Assembly: GCA_024636215.1 (NCBI GenBank)
Contig: JAGXHL010000081.1
Coordinates: forward strand, 1 to 64,000
Origin: Deltaproteobacteria bacterium
GTDB lineage: Bacteria > Desulfobacterota > Desulfuromonadia > Desulfuromonadales > BM103
Direction of reading: 5' to 3'
Length of the DNA stretch: 64,000 nt
Shown here: piece after piece, positions 1 through 7,374 of the stretch
Numbering within the stretch: position 1 is the stretch's first letter
How the letters are laid out: each line of letters begins with the position of its first letter
Notes under the pieces: model-generated
The model's database searches: none
Seen by the model: the letters and a program-made list of their open reading frames with translations, nothing else
What the model was told of the DNA's origin: nothing
Made by a program: the position numbers and the translations under genes

Positions 1-1
1 C

Positions 2-835
2 TCGGAGTACCTGACGAAATTCATTTCTCACGGCAAAGACATCCACATCTTCAGTCGAACGGAGTTCTTTGCCATGGCAAGGATCGGTGAGCAAACCGGA
101 CATTTAAGTGATAATGAATCTCTCATTATTACCAACCTGTTTCAGTTCGGCTCACTGAGAGTGGCGGAGGTCATGGTCCCACGCCCCCGGGTAGTGCCCC
201 TGGATCTGGAGCAGAGCCGCGAACAGATCCTGAATATCGTTATGGAGAGCCAGTATTCGCGTTTTCCGGTTTGTCGGGGCGAGATTGATAATGTGGTTGG
301 TTACATCCATGGCAAGGATCTGTTGTGCCAGGCGATAAAGACCCCGGAATTCGACCTTGAAAGCCTTCTGCGGGCCCCTTTATTTGTTCCGGAATCGAAA
401 AAGGTCAATGAACTTCTGCAAGAGATGCAGCTTGGCCACATCCACATGGCAATGGTCGTGGACGAGTATGGCGGCTTGAGCGGGGTAGTGACCCCCGAAG
501 ACATGTTGGAAGAACTGGTCGGAGAAATTGAGGATGAATATGATCTGGGTGAGCCGAAGAGAATCCAGCATGTTCAAGAGGGGAGCTATCTGGTCGACGG
601 CCTGCTTCCCATCAACGACCTGGCGAATCTCCTGAATATCAGCTTTCCCGAACCGCGCCCTTATGAAACCCTCGCCGGTCTGATCCTTTTTGAATTGAAC
701 CATCTACCGGTGAAAGGCGAGCGGATTCAGTGGGGGGATTTCATGATGATCTGTGACAAAGTCACGCAGACGGCTATTCGCCGGGTGAAAATCGAACCGG
801 TGAACCGGGGGGAGAAGTCAAATGGAGAGGGATAA
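2..835 (+). CDS. CorC/HlyC (CNNM-type) CBS-domain protein, 5' end cut off
   Basis: The frame is open to the left edge, so this is the C-terminal part of a longer gene; the ATG at 74 is internal. What is present is the end of a DUF21 membrane module, the linker with the family's conserved V-A-E-V-M-V-P-R sequence, two CBS domains (about residues 45-165 of the visible part) including V-V-D-E-Y-G-G, and a C-terminal CorC_HlyC domain. Known for the family: membrane proteins linked to Mg/Co transport or resistance, with CBS domains sensing adenine nucleotides. The substrate cannot be told from sequence. No partner gene lies directly downstream. Identification is secure at family level. Confidence 0.9.
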   Translation, partial: SEYLTKFISHGKDIHIFSRTEFFAMARIGEQTGHLSDNESLIITNLFQFGSLRVAEVMVPRPRVVPLDLEQSREQILNIVMESQYSRFPVCRGEIDNVVGYIHGKDLLCQAIKTPEFDLESLLRAPLFVPESKKVNELLQEMQLGHIHMAMVVDEYGGLSGVVTPEDMLEELVGEIEDEYDLGEPKRIQHVQEGSYLVDGLLPINDLANLLNISFPEPRPYETLAGLILFELNHLPVKGERIQWGDFMMICDKVTQTAIRRVKIEPVNRGEKSNGEG

Positions 836-862
836 GCTTTAACGCTTCAGCTATCCCGTTGT

Positions 863-918
863 CATCCGGAGTTTCCGGATGGAGACTCATTGCGCAGATT
901 CTTCTTCGAAGAAGAATC
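863..918. repeat. two inverted repeats downstream of the CorC-type gene
   Basis: An 8-bp stem with a 3-nt loop lies at 863-881 (CATCCGGA gtt TCCGGATG). It is followed at 897-918 by a perfect 22-bp palindrome whose left half is GATTCTTCTTC. The first hairpin could help end transcription of the CorC-type gene but has no T-run. The second could be a protein-binding site or a second hairpin. The rest of the 836-1020 gap shows no coding potential. Confidence 0.45.
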
Positions 919-1062
919 GGGCTTAATAGATGGAAAGAACTCCGCTATGCTTTAAAAATTCTCAAAAATCCCGGAATCTGACCGCTCGAGATGACTAACC
1001 CATAATCAGAGGAGGCCTCCATTTCAGTTTTTGGTACCGTACTAACCACTGTAGTAACGCTG

Positions 1063-2148
1063 TTGCACATCTATGTCTTGGTTCGACTGAGTTCGTTGCC
1101 CTGGTGCAAACATCGGCTGACTCGTAGAGTATTGATCGGCGTTGGGATAGCACTCTGGCTGGTATTTTTGCTTGGTCGTGTTTACGGCGGGCATGAATTC
1201 GGCTTTCTGACTGCAGCACTCGAAGTGGCTGCTATGCACTGGATGGGAAGCGTGTTTCTTCTTGCTACCGTCTTGTTCATGGCCGATTTGGTCTGTGGCT
1301 TCGGGTTTCTGTTTCCAAGGATCGTAAACCGCATTCGGACGGCCGGCTTCGTCTTCGCCCTGACATTGGTTTTCATTGCCCACGTTCAGGGACTTCGCCC
1401 GCCGGTCATTGAAACTCACGAAGTGGTCATCAGAGGATTGCCCGCCAATCTGGACGGTAGCACTGTCGCTGTATTGTCGGATTTGCATGCCGGTGAGATG
1501 ATGGTTGGAACACGCTGGCTGAATGCCCGCATCGATCAAGTCCAGGCGATGAAGCCTGACTTGATCGTCCTCGTCGGCGACCTGTTCGAGCGTGGCAGTG
1601 ATCCAACCGAGATGGCATCAGTCATGCGGCGACTGTCCGCCCCCTTGGGTGTGTGGGCTGTGCGCGGCAACCATGATTCACTGCGCCTCGTCCGCCGCGA
1701 TGTCGCGGGTGAAATTCTTGCTGGTGCCGGTATTCATTTGCTGACCAACGAGTGGGTCAAGATTGCTGAAGGTCTTGTGCTTGCAGGAATCGATGACCTG
1801 ACTTCTTCTTCGCGTCGCAACCAGGGCGAAGGGGAAATCAACCTTGACCGCGCCCTGAGCAACCGGCCCGCAGGTTCGACCATCTTTCTTTCCCATACAC
1901 CCTGGATGACGAACCGAGCCACAGCGGCAGGGGTCGATCTTATGCTCTCCGGCCACACTCATAACGGGCAGCTATGGCCTTTCAATTATCTGGTGCGTAC
2001 TCGCTATCCTTTTATCACAGGCCGCTACGACATCGAGGGTATGGCGGTCATCGTTTCCCGCGGCACTGGCACCTGGGGGCCAAGGATGCGACTTTGGGCC
2101 CCCGGCGAATTATCACTCATTACGCTGCGTAATCCAGCACCAAATTAA
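1063..2148 (+). CDS. membrane-anchored metallophosphoesterase
   Basis: About four N-terminal hydrophobic segments (residues 1-125) are followed by a calcineurin-like phosphoesterase domain. The metal-ligand motifs appear in order: S-D-L-H, V-G-D-L, R-G-N-H-D and S-G-H-T-H-N-G-Q. Family knowledge: dinuclear-metal phosphoesterases of the YkuE/YaeI type, some acting on lipid-linked phosphates; the substrate here is unknown. The listed start is a TTG at 1063. It has no good ribosome site, and the frame stays open back to a stop at 1003. A strong GAGGAGG at 1009-1015 sits 5 nt before an ATT codon at 1021, and starting there adds a natural hydrophobic N-terminus. The true start may therefore be the ATT. 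Confidence 0.88.
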   Translation: MHIYVLVRLSSLPWCKHRLTRRVLIGVGIALWLVFLLGRVYGGHEFGFLTAALEVAAMHWMGSVFLLATVLFMADLVCGFGFLFPRIVNRIRTAGFVFALTLVFIAHVQGLRPPVIETHEVVIRGLPANLDGSTVAVLSDLHAGEMMVGTRWLNARIDQVQAMKPDLIVLVGDLFERGSDPTEMASVMRRLSAPLGVWAVRGNHDSLRLVRRDVAGEILAGAGIHLLTNEWVKIAEGLVLAGIDDLTSSSRRNQGEGEINLDRALSNRPAGSTIFLSHTPWMTNRATAAGVDLMLSGHTHNGQLWPFNYLVRTRYPFITGRYDIEGMAVIVSRGTGTWGPRMRLWAPGELSLITLRNPAPN

Positions 2149-2263
2149 TCCCCCAATCCGTCAGATCTCCCTGCCCCTTTGAAGTTTTCTCCAGAACTTC
2201 ATAGTATCCGTCCCGGGCTCCCAGAATCACTGCTGACAGGCTGTAGCAGCGCTTGGCAAGAAG
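2120..2263 (-). pseudogene. remnant of a Fic-family protein (C-terminal end only)
   Basis: On the minus strand a 47-codon frame ending in TAA at 2120-2122 reads as the typical C-terminus of Fic/DOC proteins. It has R-C-Y-S-L-S-A-V-I-L, then G-Y-Y-E-V-L-E-K-T-S-K-G, then D-L-T-D-W. Complete members carry R-F-Y-S-L-S-A, Y-Y-(x)2-L-E-(x)2-Q-K-G and D-(V/I)-T-x-W-L at these places. The frame is closed by a stop at 2264-2266, and the catalytic HPFxxGNGR part is absent. The fragment overlaps the last codons of the convergent phosphoesterase gene. It is a decayed gene fragment recognised by eye; a profile search would settle it. Confidence 0.6.
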
Positions 2264-2423
2264 TTATTCATCACTTTATGAAACATAAAATCAATAATAT
2301 GCCTCAACCCGGCCACAGGTTAGAGGCAGACAGCTGAAGCGATGATCGTTCCGAAAAACATCAAGTCCGGTTCTCCTGCAATTGACTTTGCAGGCTAAAA
2401 CAGCTTAACCTGATATTAACGAA

Positions 2424-2437
2424 TGAACACATGTTCA
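2424..2437. promoter_or_regulatory. probable ArsR/SmtB-family operator
   Basis: The sequence TGAACA-CA-TGTTCA is a perfect 6-2-6 palindrome, ending 3 nt before the AAGGAGGT ribosome site of the arsR-type gene. ArsR/SmtB metal sensors typically bind operators with a TGAA-N6-TTCA core next to their own start. Inference: the sensor represses its own operon, including the efflux permease, here. The rest of the 2149-2451 gap holds only the Fic remnant. Confidence 0.65.
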
Positions 2438-2451
2438 CATAAGGAGGTGCC

Positions 2452-2814
2452 ATGAGCCAGGATATTTGTCAAGTCAATGTGATCCATGAAGACCGGGTTG
2501 CCAAGGCGAATCAGATGCTTCCGGAAAGTAAACAGGTCGTTGGGCTTGCCGCCGTCTACAAGCTTCTCGGCGATCCAGGCCGGTTGAAAATCATGTTGGC
2601 CCTGGATGTCTGCGAGATGTGTGTGTGCGATCTGGCCGCTCTGCTGAACTCGACGCCTTCGGCAATTTCGCATCAATTACGACTGCTAAGGACTGCCGGA
2701 CTGGTGGAAGCTCGAAAGGAAGGCAAAGTTGTTTACTACAAAATCGGCGCAGAATTTGTTCAACCTTTCTTGAAAACAGGACATCATTACCTTGAGGTTT
2801 CAGAAACTGTATGA
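2452..2814 (+). CDS. ArsR/SmtB-family metal-sensing repressor
   Basis: This 120-residue winged-helix protein contains the ArsR family core (L-L-G-D-P-G-R-L-K-I-M-L-A-L, then the recognition helix S-A-I-S-H-Q-L-R-L-L). A cysteine cluster lies at the start of the metal-binding helix: C54, C57 and C59 in D-V-C-E-M-C-V-C-D-L. This resembles the ELCVCD metal box of CadC/ArsR/SmtB sensors, so it probably senses a thiophilic metal or Zn. The ribosome site AAGGAGGT lies 3 nt upstream of the ATG. Its stop overlaps the start of the efflux permease (ATGA), so the two are translationally coupled. The palindrome just upstream is the likely operator. Confidence 0.93.
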   Translation: MSQDICQVNVIHEDRVAKANQMLPESKQVVGLAAVYKLLGDPGRLKIMLALDVCEMCVCDLAALLNSTPSAISHQLRLLRTAGLVEARKEGKVVYYKIGAEFVQPFLKTGHHYLEVSETV

Positions 2815-3869
2815 TCGATTTGTTCTTAAATATCGCCAGAGAATGCTGGAACATCCTCGTGGAATCGGCGCCCTATGTACTGTTCGGTTTTTTTGCCGCC
2901 GGAATTTTAAAAGCATATCTGCCCGCAAAGGCAGTTGCCAAACACTTGGGCGGACGCACTGTTTGGGCGGTGCTGAAGGCGTCTTTATTCGGTATCCCTT
3001 TGCCGCTCTGCTCCTGTGGCGTTATCCCGGCCGCGATCGAATTGCGCAAACAGGGGGCCAGCAAAGGTGCGTCGGCGGCGTTCCTTGTGTCGGTTCCGGA
3101 AACCGGAGTCGATTCGATCGCCATTACCTGGGCGCTTCTCGATCCGGTCATGACTGTTGTGCGACCGGTCGCGGCCTTTTTTACGGCAGTGGTTACCGGT
3201 CTGTGCATGAATCGTTTGCCGGAAGATATTGAGCCGTCCTCGGCAGAAGAGGCCAAGGAACCAGGCTGCGGCTGACCGAAAAATCAAGGCGGGAGTTCCC
3301 CGTCCCAATCCCACCTATCGCACTTCCATCGCATTCGACATGGCCTCCAGTACGCGTTTGGTGAACTACTCGAAGATATCGGCAAATGGCTGCTGCTCGG
3401 CATCGTCATCGCGGGCCTGATTACCTATTTCGTTCCTGATGACTTTTTTATCCGTTACCTGAACAATGAAATGCTCTCCTTACTGATCATGCTCGGTGTT
3501 GGAATACCACTCTATATTTGTGCAAGTGCTTCAACACCGGTCGCAGCGGCTCTGGTACTGAAAGGTCTTTCTCCCGGAGCAGCTCTGGTCTTTCTGCTCG
3601 CGGGACCGGCAACAAACGCTGCAACCATAACTGTGGTCCTTCGCTATTTTGGAAAAGGGGCGACACTTATTTACCTGACCTCTATAGCAACCTGTTCTTT
3701 AGCCTTGGGCTGGTTAACAAACCGTATTTATGATTGGTTGGAGCTGGATATCTCACGCTGGGTCAGTGATATTGGTGATCTAACTGACTCAGTACTCATG
3801 CAAGGCTCTGCAATCTTGCTGATTCTGCTGATTCTGAGAAGCGTCATTGCAACAAGGTGTTCAAGATAG
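2811..3869 (+). CDS. SO_0444-type Cu/Zn efflux permease, probable selenoprotein (UGA at codon 155)
   Basis: Two open segments, 2811-3272 and 3276-3866, lie in the same frame and are separated by a single TGA at 3273-3275. Joined, they give 352 residues with the full layout of the SO_0444 Cu/Zn efflux permease family. There is an N-terminal membrane half containing P-L-C-S-C-G-V-I-P, a polar linker, and a C-terminal half with A-S-A-S-T-P-V-A-A and A-G-P-A-T-N. The UGA falls in the linker directly after G-C-G, where family members often carry cysteines. The frame then runs 197 codons with no other stop, including the conserved G-L-Q-Y-A-F-G-E-L-L segment. A SECIS-like hairpin follows the UGA. 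I read the UGA as selenocysteine; the alternative is a fresh nonsense mutation. The gene is coupled to the ArsR-type sensor. Confidence 0.8.
3276..3305 (+). promoter_or_regulatory. candidate bacterial SECIS hairpin in the permease mRNA
   Basis: Immediately 3' of the UGA at 3273-3275, GGCGGG (3288-3293) pairs with CCCG-(T)-CC (3299-3305, one bulged U). The apical loop is AGTTC, and it starts 18 nt after the UGA. Known bacterial SECIS elements sit within about 16-37 nt of the UGA, with a short apical loop holding an early G (here G at position two, followed by U). The geometry fits, although the bulged U is on the 3' arm rather than the 5' arm as in E. coli fdhF. Confidence 0.6.
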
Positions 3870-4108
3870 AGGGAACTCACGTACTATTATCGTCATATCG
3901 GATAGATTCAATCACCCAAAAAGACGTCCGGACCTCACTACGCTTGGGGGCCGAGAAGAGTCTGGAGGATCGAAAAATGTTCATGACCCTGGTCGATATG
4001 GACAGGGTGATTGATAAGGTTGGCAGCAAGCTGCCAGCAGGCTTTCCCGAAAAAGTTGTCACGCCGATCTTTGATGGCATGAAAAGCGCAAAAGATCGGA
4101 TGGACTGA
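3857..4108 (+). pseudogene. short fragment resembling the C-terminus of a HipA-type kinase
   Basis: An 83-codon frame overlaps the permease end by 13 nt and has no clear ribosome site. Its last third (L-P-A-G-F-P-E-K-V-V-T-P-I-F-D-G-M) resembles the C-terminal tail of HipA-family kinases, which often end with a L-P-x-x-F-P-x-x-V-x-x-x-I-x-x-G pattern. The kinase core is missing. It is most likely a decayed remnant. It could instead be a small unrelated protein, and the assignment rests on a short motif seen by eye. Confidence 0.35.
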
Positions 4109-4143
4109 GATCGCACTACTTGTACCCTGTGTGGAGAGAAACG

Positions 4144-5631
4144 ATGCATTTGCAAACAAAATATTTATTACTACCGGGCATCATCCTGCTGCTTGCATTT
4201 CTTGTCGCCTCTCCCGCTTCAGGCTTTAATTTACAGACTGCATACGACAAACTCCAAAGTCCGCCGGGTAAAACGGGCCTGTATGTTCTGGAAAAAGGAG
4301 AAGACGCCTTGCTAGCAAGAGCATGGCTGACGGACCACGCACAAGAAAGCATTACTGTTCAATACTTCATTTGGAGCGTCGACAATATAGGCATCCTGGC
4401 CGCAGAAGCACTGTTGCGGGCCGCAAAACGAGGCGTGCATGTCAGGGTCATAGTCGACGACCTGTTAATGGACGCACCTCCCGTGATTTTGATTGCTCTC
4501 GCAGCGCATCCAAATATACAAATTCGCATCTACAACCCGGTCCACAAAACAGGAGTATCCAAGGCTCAACGAATCTTTAACGTCATAACTGACTTCAGAA
4601 ACATCAACCAGAGAATGCATGACAAAACATTCGTCGTCGACGGACAGTTCGCCATAACAGGAGGCAGGAATATGGCGGATGAATATTTCGACTACAATCA
4701 AGAGTACAATTTCAGAGACAGGGATATATTGGTGATAGGCGGTGTAGTTGAAGATATAACCGATAACTTCGAGGCCTTCTGGAGCAGCAAAATGGCACGC
4801 CCGGTAGAATCTTTGCTTAACTTCCAAAAGTTGCTGACCAACAGGAAAAAGATTGAACAAGTCCAGCACGAACTGCACGAATATGCGAAGGACCCTGCCA
4901 ACTTCGCCCTGCCTGTTCGACAGACTCTTGAAAAAATCGACGCCGCAGTTCCTGAAATTATTAATGACATTGTTTGGGCTGACGCTCAATTCATTTACGA
5001 TGCGCCGGGAAAAAACGATGGCAAAAGAGGGTTGGCAGGAGGTGGCGAATCAACACGAAGGCTGGTAGACATTGTGCACTCAGCGAAAAAGAGTGTTACG
5101 ATTCAATCACCCTACCTGGTCATGCCTGATGGCGCACTTGAGATTTTCAAGAGACTAATCGACAAAGGCGTCGAAGTGCGAATCAACACTAATTCGCTAG
5201 GCGCAACAGACAACCTGATGGCTTTCAGCGGCTATAGCAAACAACGCAAGGAGATCCTTGATGCCGGAATCAAGGTGTTCGAATTCAAGCCACAGCCTGC
5301 CATTCAAAAGGAGTTGCTAAAACGTTATCCGGAAATAGTAGAAAGTTCACCGACCTTCGCCATACACGCAAAGACCATGGTTATCGATGGTAAAGTCCTC
5401 TACATAGGGACCTTCAATCTGGACCCACGTTCAACCAATCTCAACACAGAGGTAGGAATTATTGTTGAAAGCAATCAATTGGGTCAAGCTGTTGAGGAGA
5501 GTATTCTGAATGACATGTCTGCTGAGAATAGTTGGCAGGCAGGCGTGGATAACTCTGACAAGAGAGCAACATTTATAAAACGACTACGCCTGCAAATTTG
5601 GAGGCTCTTACCACTCGATGCCTTATTGTAG
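4144..5631 (+). CDS. phospholipase D-family protein with two HKD motifs
   Basis: A 495-residue secreted or membrane-anchored protein: the N-terminus has a hydrophobic signal/anchor (L-L-L-P-G-I-I-L-L-L-A-F-L-V). Two catalytic HxKx4D motifs follow, at H159 (H-D-K-T-F-V-V-D-G) and H408 (H-A-K-T-M-V-I-D-G), each trailed by the family's G-G-x-N / G-x-F-N element. The enzyme is expected to hydrolyse or transfer phosphatidyl groups. The cardiolipin-synthase-like double HKD layout is also seen in periplasmic YmdC/ClsC-like proteins. The ATG at 4144 is preferred over the TTG at 4120 because GGAGAG lies 6 nt upstream and the signal sequence then starts properly. The gene stands alone and converges on the sigma-54 activator. 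Confidence 0.88.
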   Translation: MHLQTKYLLLPGIILLLAFLVASPASGFNLQTAYDKLQSPPGKTGLYVLEKGEDALLARAWLTDHAQESITVQYFIWSVDNIGILAAEALLRAAKRGVHVRVIVDDLLMDAPPVILIALAAHPNIQIRIYNPVHKTGVSKAQRIFNVITDFRNINQRMHDKTFVVDGQFAITGGRNMADEYFDYNQEYNFRDRDILVIGGVVEDITDNFEAFWSSKMARPVESLLNFQKLLTNRKKIEQVQHELHEYAKDPANFALPVRQTLEKIDAAVPEIINDIVWADAQFIYDAPGKNDGKRGLAGGGESTRRLVDIVHSAKKSVTIQSPYLVMPDGALEIFKRLIDKGVEVRINTNSLGATDNLMAFSGYSKQRKEILDAGIKVFEFKPQPAIQKELLKRYPEIVESSPTFAIHAKTMVIDGKVLYIGTFNLDPRSTNLNTEVGIIVESNQLGQAVEESILNDMSAENSWQAGVDNSDKRATFIKRLRLQIWRLLPLDALL

Positions 5632-5688
5632 AAATGGCGCCACTTTAATGTCTGGAGCACAAAAACTTGACAAGTGCCAGGCAACTTT

Positions 5689-7173
5689 CTACGAACCAAG
5701 GTCACTCGATTGAATATACTTTTTAACCGTGCGCCTATCTAAGCCGGTAACCTTGGCCACCTGCTCAAAAGTACCGGATCGGCGATACAGCAGTTTACAA
5801 TAATCACACAACAGCTCCTGGGCTGGAACATTTCCCTGGACCACTTTGTCCTGCAACAATTCACTGATATCACTGGTCACAACGAGTTGCTCCCCAGTAT
5901 AATTACCTGTCAAAAGAATCCTTCTAACCGCTTGCTCCAATTCACGAACATTTCCAGGCCACCTGTAAGTTTTTCCCAGGCTGTTGTCCAAGACCCTTCT
6001 GATTTCAGGGACCAGGCCTGTTTCGTGACTCCCTGTGATGCGCTGCAAAACCTTCGCCAGTAAGGAATCTAGTTCTTTCGGGTTTTCATGTATTCGTTGC
6101 CTTAACGGAGGAACCGTAATGACATCGGAGCAGAGTCGATAGAAGAAATCGTCACGGAAGCTGCCTTCTTTACGCAATTTATCTAAACTGCGATTTGTTG
6201 CGGCAATGACACGGCCGCTAAAGCGCAGCTTTTCATGGCTGCCAACTGGAGCAAACTTTCTTTCTTGTAAAATCTGCAAGAGTTTAATCTGAACCTGTGG
6301 GGTCAAATCTCCGATCTCATCAAGAAAGATTGCGCCGTGAGGGGTGCATTGAGAGAAGACCCCCTTGTAATCAGCGATTGCACCGGTAAAAGCGCCCTTG
6401 CTGTGACCGAAAAGCTCTGACTCAATCAGCGCTTCCGGGTACTGAGACAGGTTGCGTGAAATAAAAGCCTTGGTAAAGCTTTCCTTGAATTTTTCCGTTT
6501 TATCGTCAAAAGGGATGTAACCAGACCGGCCGATTGCGGCAGCAGCAGCCCCTTTACCCACGCCAGTTTCGCCAAGAATCAGAGTCGAAAAATCTTCCAT
6601 CCTGTTCCACAGATAGGTCTCAAACCACTTTGGATCGTGGGTAAAGAGATTCCTCCAGAGGCTGCAGCGGAATTCTTGCATTGATGGGCACTCACCGACC
6701 AAATCCCTGTCGATGAAAAAGAAGGCGCGTCGAAGTTGGAAGAAAAAAGATAAATATTTACAAGCCTCCAGTTCAGAGAAACCGCGTCGGTAAAAATCTG
6801 CCATCGCTTGAGATGCAAGCCGAACGGGCTGTGGTTTATCCCCGGCGTCTATCTGTTGCAATATATGCCTATCGAAGGCCTTCATATGCAGGTGGTAAAT
6901 CTCGAAGAGATAAACCGTGTGCATCAACGCTGCGTCTTTACCCGTAAATTGAGAATATTTTGCATCACCGCCCTTATCCAGATTGAGCAACTGCCTGTTA
7001 ACCATTTCAATGGCGCGATCAGTAATCTCAAGCCGGCCAAGATCACTGTCTGCTGCTGAAATTTGCAGGTCAAGTTTTAGACGGTCTTCACCGAACGGGT
7101 TGCTAAATGCTGCATGCACAACCTTGGTAAAAAAATCTTTTTGCGATGCGTTTAGTTTTTTTATATTCACCAT
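5689..7173 (-). CDS. sigma-54 enhancer-binding activator, PspF-like role proposed
   Basis: A 494-residue protein with a ~190-residue N-terminal region I do not recognise (not a response-receiver domain), then a full AAA+ sigma-54 interaction domain. Walker A is G-E-T-G-V-G-K-G near residue 199, the sigma-54 contact loop is G-A-F-T-G-A near 261, and Walker B is F-L-D-E-I-G-D. A C-terminal helix-turn-helix reads F-E-Q-V-A-K-V-T-G-L-D-R-R-T-V-K-K-Y. The ATG at 7171-7173 is preferred over a frame start at 7209. It is transcribed divergently from the VIT gene, whose sigma-54 promoter lies in the shared intergenic region. Two more such promoters follow downstream, the last in front of pspA. Inference: it controls all three. 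The inducing signal is unknown. Confidence 0.9.
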   Translation of the reverse strand: MVNIKKLNASQKDFFTKVVHAAFSNPFGEDRLKLDLQISAADSDLGRLEITDRAIEMVNRQLLNLDKGGDAKYSQFTGKDAALMHTVYLFEIYHLHMKAFDRHILQQIDAGDKPQPVRLASQAMADFYRRGFSELEACKYLSFFFQLRRAFFFIDRDLVGECPSMQEFRCSLWRNLFTHDPKWFETYLWNRMEDFSTLILGETGVGKGAAAAAIGRSGYIPFDDKTEKFKESFTKAFISRNLSQYPEALIESELFGHSKGAFTGAIADYKGVFSQCTPHGAIFLDEIGDLTPQVQIKLLQILQERKFAPVGSHEKLRFSGRVIAATNRSLDKLRKEGSFRDDFFYRLCSDVITVPPLRQRIHENPKELDSLLAKVLQRITGSHETGLVPEIRRVLDNSLGKTYRWPGNVRELEQAVRRILLTGNYTGEQLVVTSDISELLQDKVVQGNVPAQELLCDYCKLLYRRSGTFEQVAKVTGLDRRTVKKYIQSSDLGS

Positions 7174-7295
7174 ACGTATTATGTACAAGCCATGTTCATC
7201 AAATGTCAAACAATTTACAAAAACAGAACCAGATTATGGCATTCAATATCATGTTTAATAAATGATTACATATACTTACAAGCTTTGCCCCGGAA

Positions 7296-7311
7296 TGGCA
7301 CAGACTCTGCC
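7296..7311 (+). promoter_or_regulatory. sigma-54 (-24/-12) promoter of the VIT-rhombosortase operon
   Basis: TGGCACAGACTCTGCC matches the sigma-54 consensus TGGCACG-N4-TTGCW, with exactly 10 nt between the invariant GG (7297-7298) and GC (7309-7310). It lies 63 nt before the ATG at 7375. Upstream, to 7174, there is AT-rich sequence suited to activator binding; I could not define the activator's sites. Confidence 0.85.
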
Positions 7312-7374
7312 TATAGATTAAGGACAATGAATCAATCATTAGACCTTAACCTGGAATCGAAAGGAGAGTTTATC

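Noticed and set aside
3276..3470. Frameshift or two separate genes at the Cu/Zn permease
   Set aside because: The two halves are in the same frame, and the stretch between the UGA and the next ATG codes for conserved family sequence, so one UGA read-through explains everything without an indel.
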